From CBFHMJ01 sp965656875 (GTDB lineage Bacteria > Pseudomonadota > Gammaproteobacteria > Enterobacterales > Alteromonadaceae), in the NCBI GenBank assembly GCA_965656875.1, contig CBFHMJ010000027.1, positions 186,001 through 250,000 of the forward strand: a stretch of 64,000 bases of DNA. Direction: 5' to 3'. Shown here piece after piece: positions 34,437 through 43,788 of the stretch. The number at the start of each line of letters is the position of its first letter. Positions within the stretch are counted from its first letter, which is position 1. The position numbers were made by a program, and so were the translations under genes. The notes under the pieces were generated by a model, which was not told the DNA's origin, ran no database searches, and saw only the letters and a list, made by a program, of their open reading frames with translations.

Positions 34437-36797
34437 ATGGGTAAGCTACAACGCAAAATATTTTATTTTTTCGTCACACTACTGATGATTGTTCAGGGGA
34501 TTTCCCTATGGACCATTTATCTTTCTTCTATTGATCAAGCTGACCAGCAAATCGAATCTAAAGTCGAAACAGCTTCAACAGTGTTCGATAATCAACATCA
34601 GAACCGGGATTACTATTTGAGTGCATTCGCAGAAACCACTGCTCGCGATTATGGCTTAAAGCAAGTATTCAATGATGACACCCGCAGCCTGCTTACCGGT
34701 CTGAACAATCATAGAAAACGTATTGGCGCTCATCTGGCAATAGCCATTTCAAACAGCCAGGAAAATCGCGGTGTAATATCTGGACAGCTTATTACCCAAA
34801 CTTCAGACGCAGATTCAAAGGTTACTGTTGGTCCACAACAGGGCAAGCAGTTTCCACATCAGGACACCCTCACCAGTAAGCCATTTAGTGGCTTATATCA
34901 AATTGAGCAAAGCTTTTATCAACTGAGTCTGGCACCACTCACCAGTGGAAATGAAATTGTTGGCTGGATTGGTTTTGGATATCTGTATGACAATGCGTTA
35001 ATTCAGGATTACGCTAAACTCACCGGCCTGAACGCTGTATTCGTTCAACAAGCAACCGATCATACACTTAGCATGATCGAATCCAGTGAAGCTGAAGATA
35101 CAGGGCTTAAAGTAAAAACGCTGGATGCGATAGTCAGAGGACGGACACCCGATCACCTCATCGCCATTGTCCGTCATCTCGGCACGTTAAATGATGCTGA
35201 CCTGAACATTGTGTTATACGGACAAAGAGACAGCCTGCTACTGTCAGTTACTAATCGTTGGATTCAGTTAACGGGTCTTGTCCTCATCACGCTTATCATG
35301 TCGCTGGCTGGTGCTTATTTTATCTCTGCCGGGATCACCCGCCCTGTTACTCGCCTGGTTCAACAAGCCAAACATATTGCCCGTGGTAATTATGACCATA
35401 CCCTGCCCATCACTGAAAATAACGAGCTGGGCCAATTGGCAAGTGAATTTAACCAGATGCAGCAAGCCGTATTAAGTCGTGAGCAACAAATCACCTACAG
35501 CTTGTATCATGATTCTTTGACACAACTACCAAATCGCAACAAGTTAACTCAGATTATTGATGACATGCTGGCGAATAAGTCCCCTGGTTTCGCTGTACTG
35601 ATGATTAATATTCGCGGTATCGCCAATATTAATGACACCCTGGGTTATGAAGTCGGCAATGACGTGATCATGGAGTTAGCTAATCGACTGCAAGCCGTTA
35701 AAAATAAAACGATTCTTACCCACCACGGTGGTGACGAATTTGTCATGCTAGTTGAAGATTTGACAGGCGATTATCTCGAAAAGCTACTGAATCAAAGTAT
35801 TATTCAAATCGAAGATGTGTTGAAACCTGGTTTTTTCTGCAAAAAAATGGATCTACATCTTCAGGTCAGAATTGGTGTAGCTACTTATCCTGAGCATGGC
35901 GAAACCAGTGACATGTTGCTCAAAAAAGCAGACACCGCACTGCGTCAGGCAAAAGCCAATCATGCCTGGTGGCAGCAGTATGATGCATCTCAGGACTTTA
36001 ACAGCGTAGAACGATTACAATTGATTCACGACTTGCGTCACGCAATTTCTGATGGGCAACTAGTATTGTTTTACCAACCAAAGCTCACGCTGGAAACTGG
36101 TAAAATTGAGCATCTGGAAGCATTAGTCCGTTGGATGCATCCGGTTCATGGTATGGTGCCGCCGGACAGTTTTATTCATCTCGCTGAACAAACTGGACAA
36201 ATCAATGCACTGACTGACTGGGTAATTGACGAAGCAGCCAGGCAACATAAAGCATGGTTAGACACTGGCTTAAGACAAGTCATCGCGATCAATGTCTCTG
36301 CTGAAAATCTTAAATGCTCCGACTTTGCTCAGCGCGTACAAACAATCCTGAATAAACATAATGTGTCTGTTGACGGCATTAGTCTGGAAATTACTGAAAG
36401 CGCAGTAGTTGACGATCCTGAATCAGCCATTAAAATCCTTGAACAATTAAAACAACACGGCTTTAAGCTATCCATCGATGATTACGGGACTGGATACTCA
36501 TCTCTTGCTCAATTAAAGCAACTTCCTGTACATGAACTAAAAATCGACAAATCCTTTGTACTGAATCTGAACCAGAATGATGACGATAAAATTATCGTAA
36601 CTTCAACCATAGAACTCGCACACAACATGGGACTCAGCGTTGTAGCTGAGGGTGTTGAAGATGAAGAAAGTATGAACTGGTTACGTCAACAAGGCTGCGA
36701 ATTAGGCCAGGGCTTCCATATTAGCCGTCCACTACCCGCAGATAAATACATCGCATGGTTAGAAGAAAGCCGATACTTTACACGCTCGGTTTCCTGA
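34437..36797 (+). CDS. Membrane sensor with GGDEF and EAL domains (c-di-GMP turnover)
   Basis: The 786-residue protein has a first helix (about 8-28), a periplasmic sensing region to about 275, a second helix (about 277-300), a HAMP linker (about 300-350), a GGDEF domain with an intact GGDEF motif (431-435) and an EAL domain with E561-A-L and the DDYGTGYSS and KIDKSFV motifs. Both catalytic signatures look complete, so it could make and break c-di-GMP, with direction set by its periplasmic input. No RxxD inhibitory site stands upstream of GGDEF. Its stop overlaps the next start (TGATG). The cupredoxin just upstream is the natural candidate to supply its signal. Confidence 0.93.
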   Translation: MGKLQRKIFYFFVTLLMIVQGISLWTIYLSSIDQADQQIESKVETASTVFDNQHQNRDYYLSAFAETTARDYGLKQVFNDDTRSLLTGLNNHRKRIGAHLAIAISNSQENRGVISGQLITQTSDADSKVTVGPQQGKQFPHQDTLTSKPFSGLYQIEQSFYQLSLAPLTSGNEIVGWIGFGYLYDNALIQDYAKLTGLNAVFVQQATDHTLSMIESSEAEDTGLKVKTLDAIVRGRTPDHLIAIVRHLGTLNDADLNIVLYGQRDSLLLSVTNRWIQLTGLVLITLIMSLAGAYFISAGITRPVTRLVQQAKHIARGNYDHTLPITENNELGQLASEFNQMQQAVLSREQQITYSLYHDSLTQLPNRNKLTQIIDDMLANKSPGFAVLMINIRGIANINDTLGYEVGNDVIMELANRLQAVKNKTILTHHGGDEFVMLVEDLTGDYLEKLLNQSIIQIEDVLKPGFFCKKMDLHLQVRIGVATYPEHGETSDMLLKKADTALRQAKANHAWWQQYDASQDFNSVERLQLIHDLRHAISDGQLVLFYQPKLTLETGKIEHLEALVRWMHPVHGMVPPDSFIHLAEQTGQINALTDWVIDEAARQHKAWLDTGLRQVIAINVSAENLKCSDFAQRVQTILNKHNVSVDGISLEITESAVVDDPESAIKILEQLKQHGFKLSIDDYGTGYSSLAQLKQLPVHELKIDKSFVLNLNQNDDDKIIVTSTIELAHNMGLSVVAEGVEDEESMNWLRQQGCELGQGFHISRPLPADKYIAWLEESRYFTRSVS

Positions 36798-38032
36798 TGA
36801 CACAAAGATATTGGACAATAGTCCCACTTTTATTAACGCCTGCACTCGCTTTTGCAAACGACACAAAGATTTCAGGCATTATTGATGCAAGAGCATCCAG
36901 CACAGACTCATTTAACTCCTGGGTTGATGGAGGATGGGGTAAATACCGTTATTCTGACGGTAGCGAATTTTCAATTGCGCAAGCAGCCATTACGTTAGAT
37001 AAAGAATGGGACGCATTGTCCCTGCACATCACTGCAAACAGTGTTATTGATGACAGTGAGACAGAAGTTGGATTAACGGAGTTCTGGTTAAAATACAAAA
37101 CGTTGCCTAATCAGAATGGCTATCGATATAGTCTTCGTGCCGGGTTTATGTATCCAGAAATTTCCGTTGAAAATAAAGGCACAGCCTGGTCATCGCCCTA
37201 CACGCTTTCCTGGTCTGGCATTAATAGCTGGATTGGTGAAGAGCTTCGGCACATCGGCCTTGAATTCAATGTTGAACGTCTTGGAAAATTCCATAACTCT
37301 GAACATGATTTCAAGTTTTCAACCAGCGTCTTCGGCAATAATGACACAACCGGTGCGATGCTAGCCTGGCACGGCTGGACCAATTCAAGCCGTCAAACCT
37401 TATGGCGAAAATCTATTCCTGTTCCGTGGCGCAAAGCACAGGCACCTGGCAACCATCTTGAAGTTCAGGCTCGTAACAGTGATCCATTTGATGAAATTGA
37501 TGACAAACTCGGCATTGAAATGCATGGAAGCTGGAAATGGAAAGGGGTTGGAGTTTTCAGCGTTGGCCGCTATGACAACATGGCAAACCCATATATTGAA
37601 GTCAATGGTCAGTACGCATGGCGTACTAAGTTCTGGCATGCCAGCGCCAATATGAATTTACCGGGTCGCGTGAAGTTACTCGCACAGTACATGAATGGCG
37701 ATACGCTCATGCAAAGCCCTCAACGTACTGATGTCGTTAATAACAATTTCTACAGCGCATTTATACTATTGTCTCGGCGGTGGGCGCAGCACAGGTTTAC
37801 GGCGCGTTTTGAAGACTTTTCTATTACTGATTTAGATAACACACCGGGTGATGCTAATGACGAGGAAGGTTATGCCGTTACGTTGAATTATCAATATCGA
37901 TTCAATAAGAATCTGTTTCTTCACATTGAACACAACTGGCGGGATACCGACAGAAAAGAATCCGCTTATCGACCTGGCGGTGAGTCTGTAACCGAAAAGC
38001 AGTGGCAGCTCGCTGCCCGCTACTACTGGTAA
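36797..38032 (+). CDS. Predicted outer-membrane beta-barrel protein of the cupredoxin/c-di-GMP module
   Basis: The protein (411 residues from ATG 36797) starts with a signal peptide ending ALAFAND and continues with alternating amphipathic strands, ending in ARYYW, a C-terminal aromatic as in outer-membrane barrels. I do not recognise a named family; it resembles porin-like or phosphate-/carbohydrate-selective barrels in general pattern only. The open frame reaches back to 36755, but ATG 36797 overlaps the previous stop by one base and gives the signal peptide. It ends before a strong terminator, closing the three-gene operon. A conduit for the ligand seen by the cupredoxin is a reasonable guess. 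Confidence 0.75.
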   Translation: MTQRYWTIVPLLLTPALAFANDTKISGIIDARASSTDSFNSWVDGGWGKYRYSDGSEFSIAQAAITLDKEWDALSLHITANSVIDDSETEVGLTEFWLKYKTLPNQNGYRYSLRAGFMYPEISVENKGTAWSSPYTLSWSGINSWIGEELRHIGLEFNVERLGKFHNSEHDFKFSTSVFGNNDTTGAMLAWHGWTNSSRQTLWRKSIPVPWRKAQAPGNHLEVQARNSDPFDEIDDKLGIEMHGSWKWKGVGVFSVGRYDNMANPYIEVNGQYAWRTKFWHASANMNLPGRVKLLAQYMNGDTLMQSPQRTDVVNNNFYSAFILLSRRWAQHRFTARFEDFSITDLDNTPGDANDEEGYAVTLNYQYRFNKNLFLHIEHNWRDTDRKESAYRPGGESVTEKQWQLAARYYW

Positions 38033-38057
38033 GTATTGTTCAGTAAAACAAAGACGA

Positions 38058-38090
38058 AAAAAGAGGCGCATTTGACGCCTCTTTTTGTTT
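38058..38090. terminator. Strong bidirectional terminator
   Basis: AAAAAGAGGCG (38058-38068) pairs perfectly with CGCCTCTTTTT (38076-38086) around a seven-base loop, with T-runs on both strands. It serves the barrel gene and the converging CBM gene. Confidence 0.93.
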
Positions 38091-38139
38091 CAGTAACTTA
38101 GAACGTGTTGACCCGCCCTGAAATACGTTAAATCAACGA

Positions 38140-38817
38140 TTAGTAGCTGAATGAAATATTCGAAGGTTGTTCTGTTAAGCCACCAACATTACCACGGATA
38201 ACGAAAACACTTACTTCTTCAGGACTTAAGTCAGCACCTTCATCAACACCACGGATTGTGTATGTGTCGCCTACGTGACTAACAATCGTTGCATTGTAGA
38301 TATTGGTAATTGGGTATGGATAGTCAAAGCTAAGCTCCCAACCATTCATGTCTTCGTCACTGTTGTTGCCAACAGAAACGCTTGCTACATAACCTGCACC
38401 CCAATCAGCTTGTAGATCATAACCGATGAAGTATGGACCTTCCGGCACTGTAATATCAGTTGCTGAAAAATCGATGTTATCAATTGTCTTATCAGCACTG
38501 TTTTTACCGTTCCAACCAAGAATGACACTTTGTCCTGGCTTGATAGTTTTGTTCCAGCTGTTACCTTCAACGATGAAATGATTAGCGTTATCAGAGATTA
38601 AACGACCTGAATACAGGTTAGAAATATCACCGTCAAAATCAAATGACAAACGCCAGTCTGTCATTGGCTGATCTGTTTCGTTTGTTAATTTAATTTGAGC
38701 GTTATAGCCAGAACCCCAGTCTGACAAGATTTTGAATTCTACCGGTGCAGCATTAGCTGTCATTGCAAATGCGCCAGAAAGTACTACAGAAGCTAACATT
38801 GTCTTTAATGATTTCAT
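38140..38817 (-). CDS. Secreted protein with two CBM2-like carbohydrate-binding domains and no enzyme domain
   Basis: The 225-residue protein has a signal peptide ending MTANAA, then two similar beta-sandwich repeats (about 26-120 and 128-225). Each begins with (S/A)DWG(S/A)GY and contains (T/N)(D/G)W(R/E)LSFD(F/Y), the family 2 carbohydrate-binding pattern. The first repeat keeps the later N-S-W-N-K-T-I-K-P-G stretch whose Trp lies on the cellulose/chitin-binding face. The second has lost that Trp and looks degenerate. CBM2 modules normally hang on cellulases or chitinases; here there is no catalytic domain. It may help cells bind or recycle polysaccharide, or act as an inhibitor or matrix component. 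ATG is normal. It is a single-gene unit. Confidence 0.82.
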   Translation of the reverse strand: MKSLKTMLASVVLSGAFAMTANAAPVEFKILSDWGSGYNAQIKLTNETDQPMTDWRLSFDFDGDISNLYSGRLISDNANHFIVEGNSWNKTIKPGQSVILGWNGKNSADKTIDNIDFSATDITVPEGPYFIGYDLQADWGAGYVASVSVGNNSDEDMNGWELSFDYPYPITNIYNATIVSHVGDTYTIRGVDEGADLSPEEVSVFVIRGNVGGLTEQPSNISFSY

Positions 38818-39035
38818 TACAAAGAATCCTCTTCACTACCTAGATGTAACATATGTTAATATTCGAAGTTCATTATCCAGGTAGCTGTTGATAAATTCAA
38901 CATCAAAAAACTTGCTATAAGATTAAAGCTTTATGACGAAAAAGAATATGTAAATCATAAAAATTGAATATGACGGCACTTAAGAGTTTGAGGGCAGGAT
39001 TGTCTAACTGTTAACGTTTGATAATAATAATTTCA

Positions 39036-40040
39036 TCAGGTTTTATTATTTGTTAGTAGATATTCGTCTATTGAATTGAGCGTCAGCCATACTGCTTCAG
39101 CTGCAGATACGAAAAATTTTGGATTGATTGTTTCGAATGTATCACCGGGCGTATGATAAAAACGATGGTCATCCACCCCAAAATATAAAAATGGAATACC
39201 CCGTTCATGAAATTCGGCGTGGTCGCTGGCATCAGTCCAGTCAATTTTTACCGGTTTATAGCCTAATGATGGTTCCGGCTTATCGTGTCCCGGCATCAGA
39301 CAGACGCTTGCTTCATTAATAACTTGTTGAATCACTGGCTTAAGTTGAGGATTAGGCCGAGTTCCAGCAACAATAAGCCTGTTCTTTTTACCCCCCTGAC
39401 CTATCATGTCCATGTTGATATTCACCGCGATCTGCGATTTATCGGGTAAGATCTGCCCTCTGAATAGCGCTTTAGCACCAAATAATCCTTTTTCTTCTGC
39501 ATCCAATGCCGCAAAAATTACAGAATAATTCAACGGCTGGTTAGCTACTTTCTCAGCAATCGTCAGTAATGCAGCAACACCTGACGCATTATCATCAGCG
39601 CCGTTATATATTTGATGTCCCTTACGGCCTAAATGATCGTAATGAGCCGTCATGACGACGTATCGCTCAGGCGTTATTTTACCGTGTACAACACCAATAA
39701 TATTTTTTGCATTATTCTCATTCGAAAATGACAGTGTAGAAAAAGGTTGGCGGTAGTCTTTAACCCAGGGAGAAACCCCCGTTTGCTGAAATGTCGTAGC
39801 AATATACCGGGCGGCTTTTTCACTTCCTGTACTCCCCGTTTTTCTCCCTTCCATATCATCATGAGATAGCACTCTGAGATGTGTTAACAACGTCGATTCA
39901 GACAGGATGCCAGCAGGCTCTGGTATTTGTTGATCACACACCAGAACATTTCTTTGTCCCGTATGATTGCAACCTACCAGTGTAAGGCCGCTTGCCAAAA
40001 ATACCGGAAACCCGATCCTTAACAACTTTCCGGTTTTCAC
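39036..40040 (-). CDS. M28-family metallopeptidase lipoprotein
   Basis: The 334-residue protein carries a lipobox ending in Cys24 (LTLVGC), so it should be anchored in a membrane facing the periplasm. The di-zinc aminopeptidase motifs are complete: AHYDHLG (His133), NGADDNASGVAAL (Asp149), DAEEKGLFGA (the Glu pair) and a downstream DHAEFHERGIPFLYFG with the last His. Family members remove N-terminal residues from peptides. The start is GTG at 40040, with GGAGG eight bases upstream. It lies three bases after the TPR lipoprotein gene, so both are one transcript and probably work in the same compartment. Confidence 0.9.
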   Translation of the reverse strand: MKTGKLLRIGFPVFLASGLTLVGCNHTGQRNVLVCDQQIPEPAGILSESTLLTHLRVLSHDDMEGRKTGSTGSEKAARYIATTFQQTGVSPWVKDYRQPFSTLSFSNENNAKNIIGVVHGKITPERYVVMTAHYDHLGRKGHQIYNGADDNASGVAALLTIAEKVANQPLNYSVIFAALDAEEKGLFGAKALFRGQILPDKSQIAVNINMDMIGQGGKKNRLIVAGTRPNPQLKPVIQQVINEASVCLMPGHDKPEPSLGYKPVKIDWTDASDHAEFHERGIPFLYFGVDDHRFYHTPGDTFETINPKFFVSAAEAVWLTLNSIDEYLLTNNKT

Positions 40041-40043
40041 TCA

Positions 40044-41273
40044 TTAACCTCCTGCGTAATATCGCTGTTTCTTCATCAGATAACCGTTTAAAAAACGGAT
40101 CTTGCCATCATACTGGTTTTTCAGTTTGTTATCGGGTGCCAGGTCAGAAGCTTCACGTAAACTTACACGGCTTTTTGACCACAAACCTAGTCGGTAGTAA
40201 GCAACACTCATAGCAAACCAGACCTCATGATCATTATCGTCAATATCAATGGCTGATTTAAAGTGATTAATTGCCTGAAAGTAAGCTTTGTTGCTCATCG
40301 CTTCTTTACCCAGGGTATAGTGATAGTACGGGTTTTTAAGTCGTTGTTTAGTAATAAAATTACGCAATATCTTACTTTCAGTTTCACGACCCGTTGCCGC
40401 CATTAATACCGACAGGTTCGACATAATATTTAATTTATCAGGCTCAATATCCAGTGCAAACTGATAGCTCTTTTCTGCTAACTCATTCTCACCTAATCCT
40501 CTATAAACCAAACCCAGGTTATTCCAACTACTGACAAATGACGGTGACTGATTAATAGCTGCTGTTAAATATTGATAGGCTTGCTTGTAATGCTTTTTCA
40601 GCAACGCATCTGCGGCTTTGTTGTTGTAGAACATAGCAATGACAGTATCGCGACTGACTTCCTTCGCTGAAAACTTTTTCTTCGGTGAAAACGGATCAAA
40701 GTCAATGACCAGACTATCGAATCGTTTGTAACCAAAATCATGCTGTTCAATTTTAGTTCCAGTTACTTTCAGATTAATATGACCATTCAGTAAACTGGCT
40801 CCCGCCTGATGCGTCCAGTACTCGGGAATATTAAGCTGTTGAAACTCCGTCTTTAAATCAATTTCATCAGCCATTGCCCAGGCCAGAATAGTCAACGATA
40901 AACAATTAGCCTCTCTTTTCTCCCATGCTTCACTGGCTGACAACGTCGCACTGTTGCTATACAACATACCTTGACGATTATTGAAGAATATCAGCTTAAC
41001 AAGCTCTTCCGCCCGCTCATAAGGATTGATATAAGCCTGCCGGAGATGATCAACATCGTTTCGCGCCTTTTCACTGAGATAGAAGATATCTTCTGGTGAC
41101 TCAACAGGAACTGTTGGTTCATCGGTTGGAAATTGATAGGAAATGAGTTCAGGTGGTGGAACGATAATTCGGGGATCTTGATGGGTTTGTGAGGTCGTTG
41201 AAGCGCATCCGGTGACGAACATAATCCAGCTGATCAACGTAATCTGTTTCAGCAATTCGGGCATTAATCCCAT
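40044..41273 (-). CDS. Lipoprotein with transglutaminase-like domain and TPR repeats
   Basis: The 409-residue protein has a lipobox ending in Cys23 (MFVTGC). Residues about 75-215 resemble a transglutaminase-like cysteine-protease fold: Cys124 in EKREANCLSLT is preceded by the expected SASEAW turn, and NGHINLKV supplies a His. From about 220 to 390, tetratricopeptide repeats follow (for example YQYLTAAINQSPSFVSSWNNLGLVYRG-like units), suited to protein binding. It is expressed with the M28 peptidase downstream, which hints at a peptide- or envelope-protein-processing pair. Whether the Cys is active cannot be told from sequence. There is no other family name I can give. Confidence 0.8.
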   Translation of the reverse strand: MGLMPELLKQITLISWIMFVTGCASTTSQTHQDPRIIVPPPELISYQFPTDEPTVPVESPEDIFYLSEKARNDVDHLRQAYINPYERAEELVKLIFFNNRQGMLYSNSATLSASEAWEKREANCLSLTILAWAMADEIDLKTEFQQLNIPEYWTHQAGASLLNGHINLKVTGTKIEQHDFGYKRFDSLVIDFDPFSPKKKFSAKEVSRDTVIAMFYNNKAADALLKKHYKQAYQYLTAAINQSPSFVSSWNNLGLVYRGLGENELAEKSYQFALDIEPDKLNIMSNLSVLMAATGRETESKILRNFITKQRLKNPYYHYTLGKEAMSNKAYFQAINHFKSAIDIDDNDHEVWFAMSVAYYRLGLWSKSRVSLREASDLAPDNKLKNQYDGKIRFLNGYLMKKQRYYAGG

Positions 41274-41457
41274 AAAATCTCCTCACATAACGAAAAGAAG
41301 CAAGCTGCGAATAGTAAGTTAAGTATAGACGTCTGATTCATTCCTTCTATACCGTTAATCATTATCACAGCTGCTTATGTGAAGATACCTTTTCCGCTGT
41401 TTGAATCAACATCTGATATATACTGTATGGCGCATTATCGATAACGAGATTACCCGA

Positions 41458-41985
41458 TCAACCTTGTAGCATAGCCATAGCATTTACAGGCTCTATCGTT
41501 GAATCCAGCTCTCGAAGTCCTGCGATGTTTTCACGTAACACATCTGCAATGCGCTCAATATAGTTGAGTTCTGCATAACCGAAATCCTGCGGTCTAACTT
41601 CGTCAGAACTAAAATTTATTGTGCCAAAAACATCACCTTCTTTGGTAAAAATCGGCGCACAAATATAGCTTTCAAGGTTCATATGCTCATAACAAGGATG
41701 CATTTTAAGGTCAGGAATTTCTCCAACCCGATTGTAATACACCGATGTTTTTTGACTCACAACAGCTTCACAAAATGTTGTTCCAAGATTAAATGACATA
41801 CCTTTTCTGAACATTTCTGTCGAAGCACAATTACACGCTAGAATTTTATATTGTGATGCAGATGTGCTGCTAACAATGCCAGTCTTCATACCTAAAACAA
41901 GTCTTGACTCAGATAGATTATCAGTCAGCCACTGTTCAAGATTTCCTATTGGATTTACCCAGGAACCTAATTCTATTTCGCGCAT
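41458..41985 (-). CDS. GAF-domain protein
   Basis: This 175-residue protein is essentially one GAF domain (about 15-150): RLVLGMKTGIVSSTS, SFNLGTTFCEAVVSQK and SYICAPIFTKEGDVFGTINFSS follow the family's strand-helix order. GAF domains bind small ligands, haem or light-sensing cofactors, and here stand alone with no attached output domain. Two starts are possible: TTG 42015 and ATG 41985. The ATG has AAAGGTG five bases upstream and is preferred. It lies between unrelated genes and seems monocistronic. Partner and ligand are unknown; Cys residues in LACNCAST could matter for redox sensing. Confidence 0.8.
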   Translation of the reverse strand: MREIELGSWVNPIGNLEQWLTDNLSESRLVLGMKTGIVSSTSASQYKILACNCASTEMFRKGMSFNLGTTFCEAVVSQKTSVYYNRVGEIPDLKMHPCYEHMNLESYICAPIFTKEGDVFGTINFSSDEVRPQDFGYAELNYIERIADVLRENIAGLRELDSTIEPVNAMAMLQG

Positions 41986-42123
41986 TTTTACACCTTTATT
42001 TCTATCGTTTGACAATCACTCACCTACCTTATATGAATTAATTGTTAACAACATAATAAATTAAAGTTATATAAATGCGGTATTTCTCACTTCTACGAAA
42101 TAGACTTAGCAATTCTGGTGTTA

Positions 42124-43788
42124 TTACTCAACTCCATGAATATCACCTTGCTCATCCACATAGATATGATTCGCCGCCGGCTCTTTGGGTAAACCAGGCA
42201 TCCGCATAATATTCCCAGTCAACACAACCAGAAACCCTGCACCTGAATTTACATGGATCTTACGGACGGTAACCTGGAAATCTCTGGGTCGTCCACGTAA
42301 CGCCGGATCATCAGATAATGAACTTGGCGCCTTAGCGATACAAACCGGTAAGTTTGTTAATCCCAGCTTTTCGATATGACGAAGATCTTTCTCAGCCTCA
42401 CGCGTGAATGAAATATCATCGGCACCATACATCGACTGAGATACTTTTCGAATCTTTTCTACAACGGTATCTTCCAGATCGTATAACGGTTTAAATGGTT
42501 TATTGTATTCAACCGATTCCATCACCATTTTCGCCAAGTCAATCGCACCTTTTCCACCATCCTGGTGATGAGATGATACAGAGAACGGCACATTCATACG
42601 ATCACAGCACTGTCTGACCAATTCTATTTCAGCTTCGGTATCAGCGGTAAAATGATTCAATGCCACAACCGGTTGCTTGTTAAAAATCTGAACGTTTTCA
42701 ATATGTTTCTCAAGATTACTCAAGCCAAGGGATACCGCTTCAACGTCCGGCACGTCCAGCTGATTTTTTTCTTTACCACCATGCATCTTTAACGCTCTGA
42801 TCGTGGTCACTAACACCACGGCATCCGGATCTAATTCACCAATTCGACACTTAATATCAAAGAATTTCTCAGCCCCTAAATCAAAGCCGAAACCCGCCTC
42901 GGTAATCGCCCAGTCTGCGTGATGGCAAGCCATACGAGTCGCGATGAGACTATTACAACCATGAGCAATGTTGGCGAATGGTCCACCATGAACCAATACT
43001 GGCGTACCTTCAAAACTCTGTACCAGGTTCGGCATCAGTGCATCTTTCAACAACGCCATCATTGCACCGGTAATCTGTAACGATTTTGCATAAACAGGCT
43101 CTCCAGCCCAGGTATAAGCCACCAGCGTGTTATCCAGACGCTCTTTTAAATCTTCGTAATCTGATGCCAGACACAACATCGCCATCACTTCGGATGCAGC
43201 CGTTATATCAAAACCGCCTTCCCGTGGAATACCCTGCGTTTTGCCACCTAAACCAACCACAATGTGACGCAAACTGCGGTCATTCATATCCATTACACGA
43301 CGCCAGACAATCTGTCTGGGGTCAATATTCAGTTCATTGCCATGGTAGATATGATTATCGATTGATGCTGACAGCAGATTATTTGCGCTGGTAATTGCGT
43401 GAAAATCCCCCGTGAAATGAAGATTAATGCGTTCAGCGGGCATGATTTGACTATAACCACCCCCTGTTGCCCCGCCTTTCATTCCAAGACACGGACCCAG
43501 TGAAGGTTCACGAAGCGCAACACAAACTGATTCATTAAGCTGTGTAAATGCCTGACCTAATCCGATGGTGGTCGTTGTTTTCCCTTCACCTGAAGGCGTT
43601 GGCGTGGTTGCAGATACCAGGATCAATTTGCCTTTTCGTTGCGAAGGTTTCTTTAAAGTATCAGGTGAGATTTTTGCAATATCACTCCCATACGGTTGAA
43701 GATCATCGGCGCTCAGGCCTAACTTTTCGGCAATGGCCGAAACTGGTTGTGATGTAAATTGTTGTGCTATCTCAAAATCACCTGGCAT
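42124..43788 (-). CDS. fhs: Formate-tetrahydrofolate ligase
   Basis: Fhs joins formate to tetrahydrofolate with ATP, giving 10-formyl-THF. The 554-residue protein shows the P-loop TPTPSGEGKTTTT (about 60-72), REPSLGPCLGMKGGATGGGYSQ, and VVATVRALKMHGG-like (VTTIRALKMHGG), all standard. Length is normal. It is divergent from an fdhD-fdhB-fdhA cluster, so formate could be either assimilated or oxidised. An Anr-like core lies in the gap between them. Confidence 0.97.
   Translation of the reverse strand: MPGDFEIAQQFTSQPVSAIAEKLGLSADDLQPYGSDIAKISPDTLKKPSQRKGKLILVSATTPTPSGEGKTTTTIGLGQAFTQLNESVCVALREPSLGPCLGMKGGATGGGYSQIMPAERINLHFTGDFHAITSANNLLSASIDNHIYHGNELNIDPRQIVWRRVMDMNDRSLRHIVVGLGGKTQGIPREGGFDITAASEVMAMLCLASDYEDLKERLDNTLVAYTWAGEPVYAKSLQITGAMMALLKDALMPNLVQSFEGTPVLVHGGPFANIAHGCNSLIATRMACHHADWAITEAGFGFDLGAEKFFDIKCRIGELDPDAVVLVTTIRALKMHGGKEKNQLDVPDVEAVSLGLSNLEKHIENVQIFNKQPVVALNHFTADTEAEIELVRQCCDRMNVPFSVSSHHQDGGKGAIDLAKMVMESVEYNKPFKPLYDLEDTVVEKIRKVSQSMYGADDISFTREAEKDLRHIEKLGLTNLPVCIAKAPSSLSDDPALRGRPRDFQVTVRKIHVNSGAGFLVVLTGNIMRMPGLPKEPAANHIYVDEQGDIHGVE

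Noticed and set aside
36755..36796. Upstream start of the beta-barrel gene
   Set aside because: It lies within the EAL domain gene; ATG 36797 overlaps the stop and begins the signal peptide.
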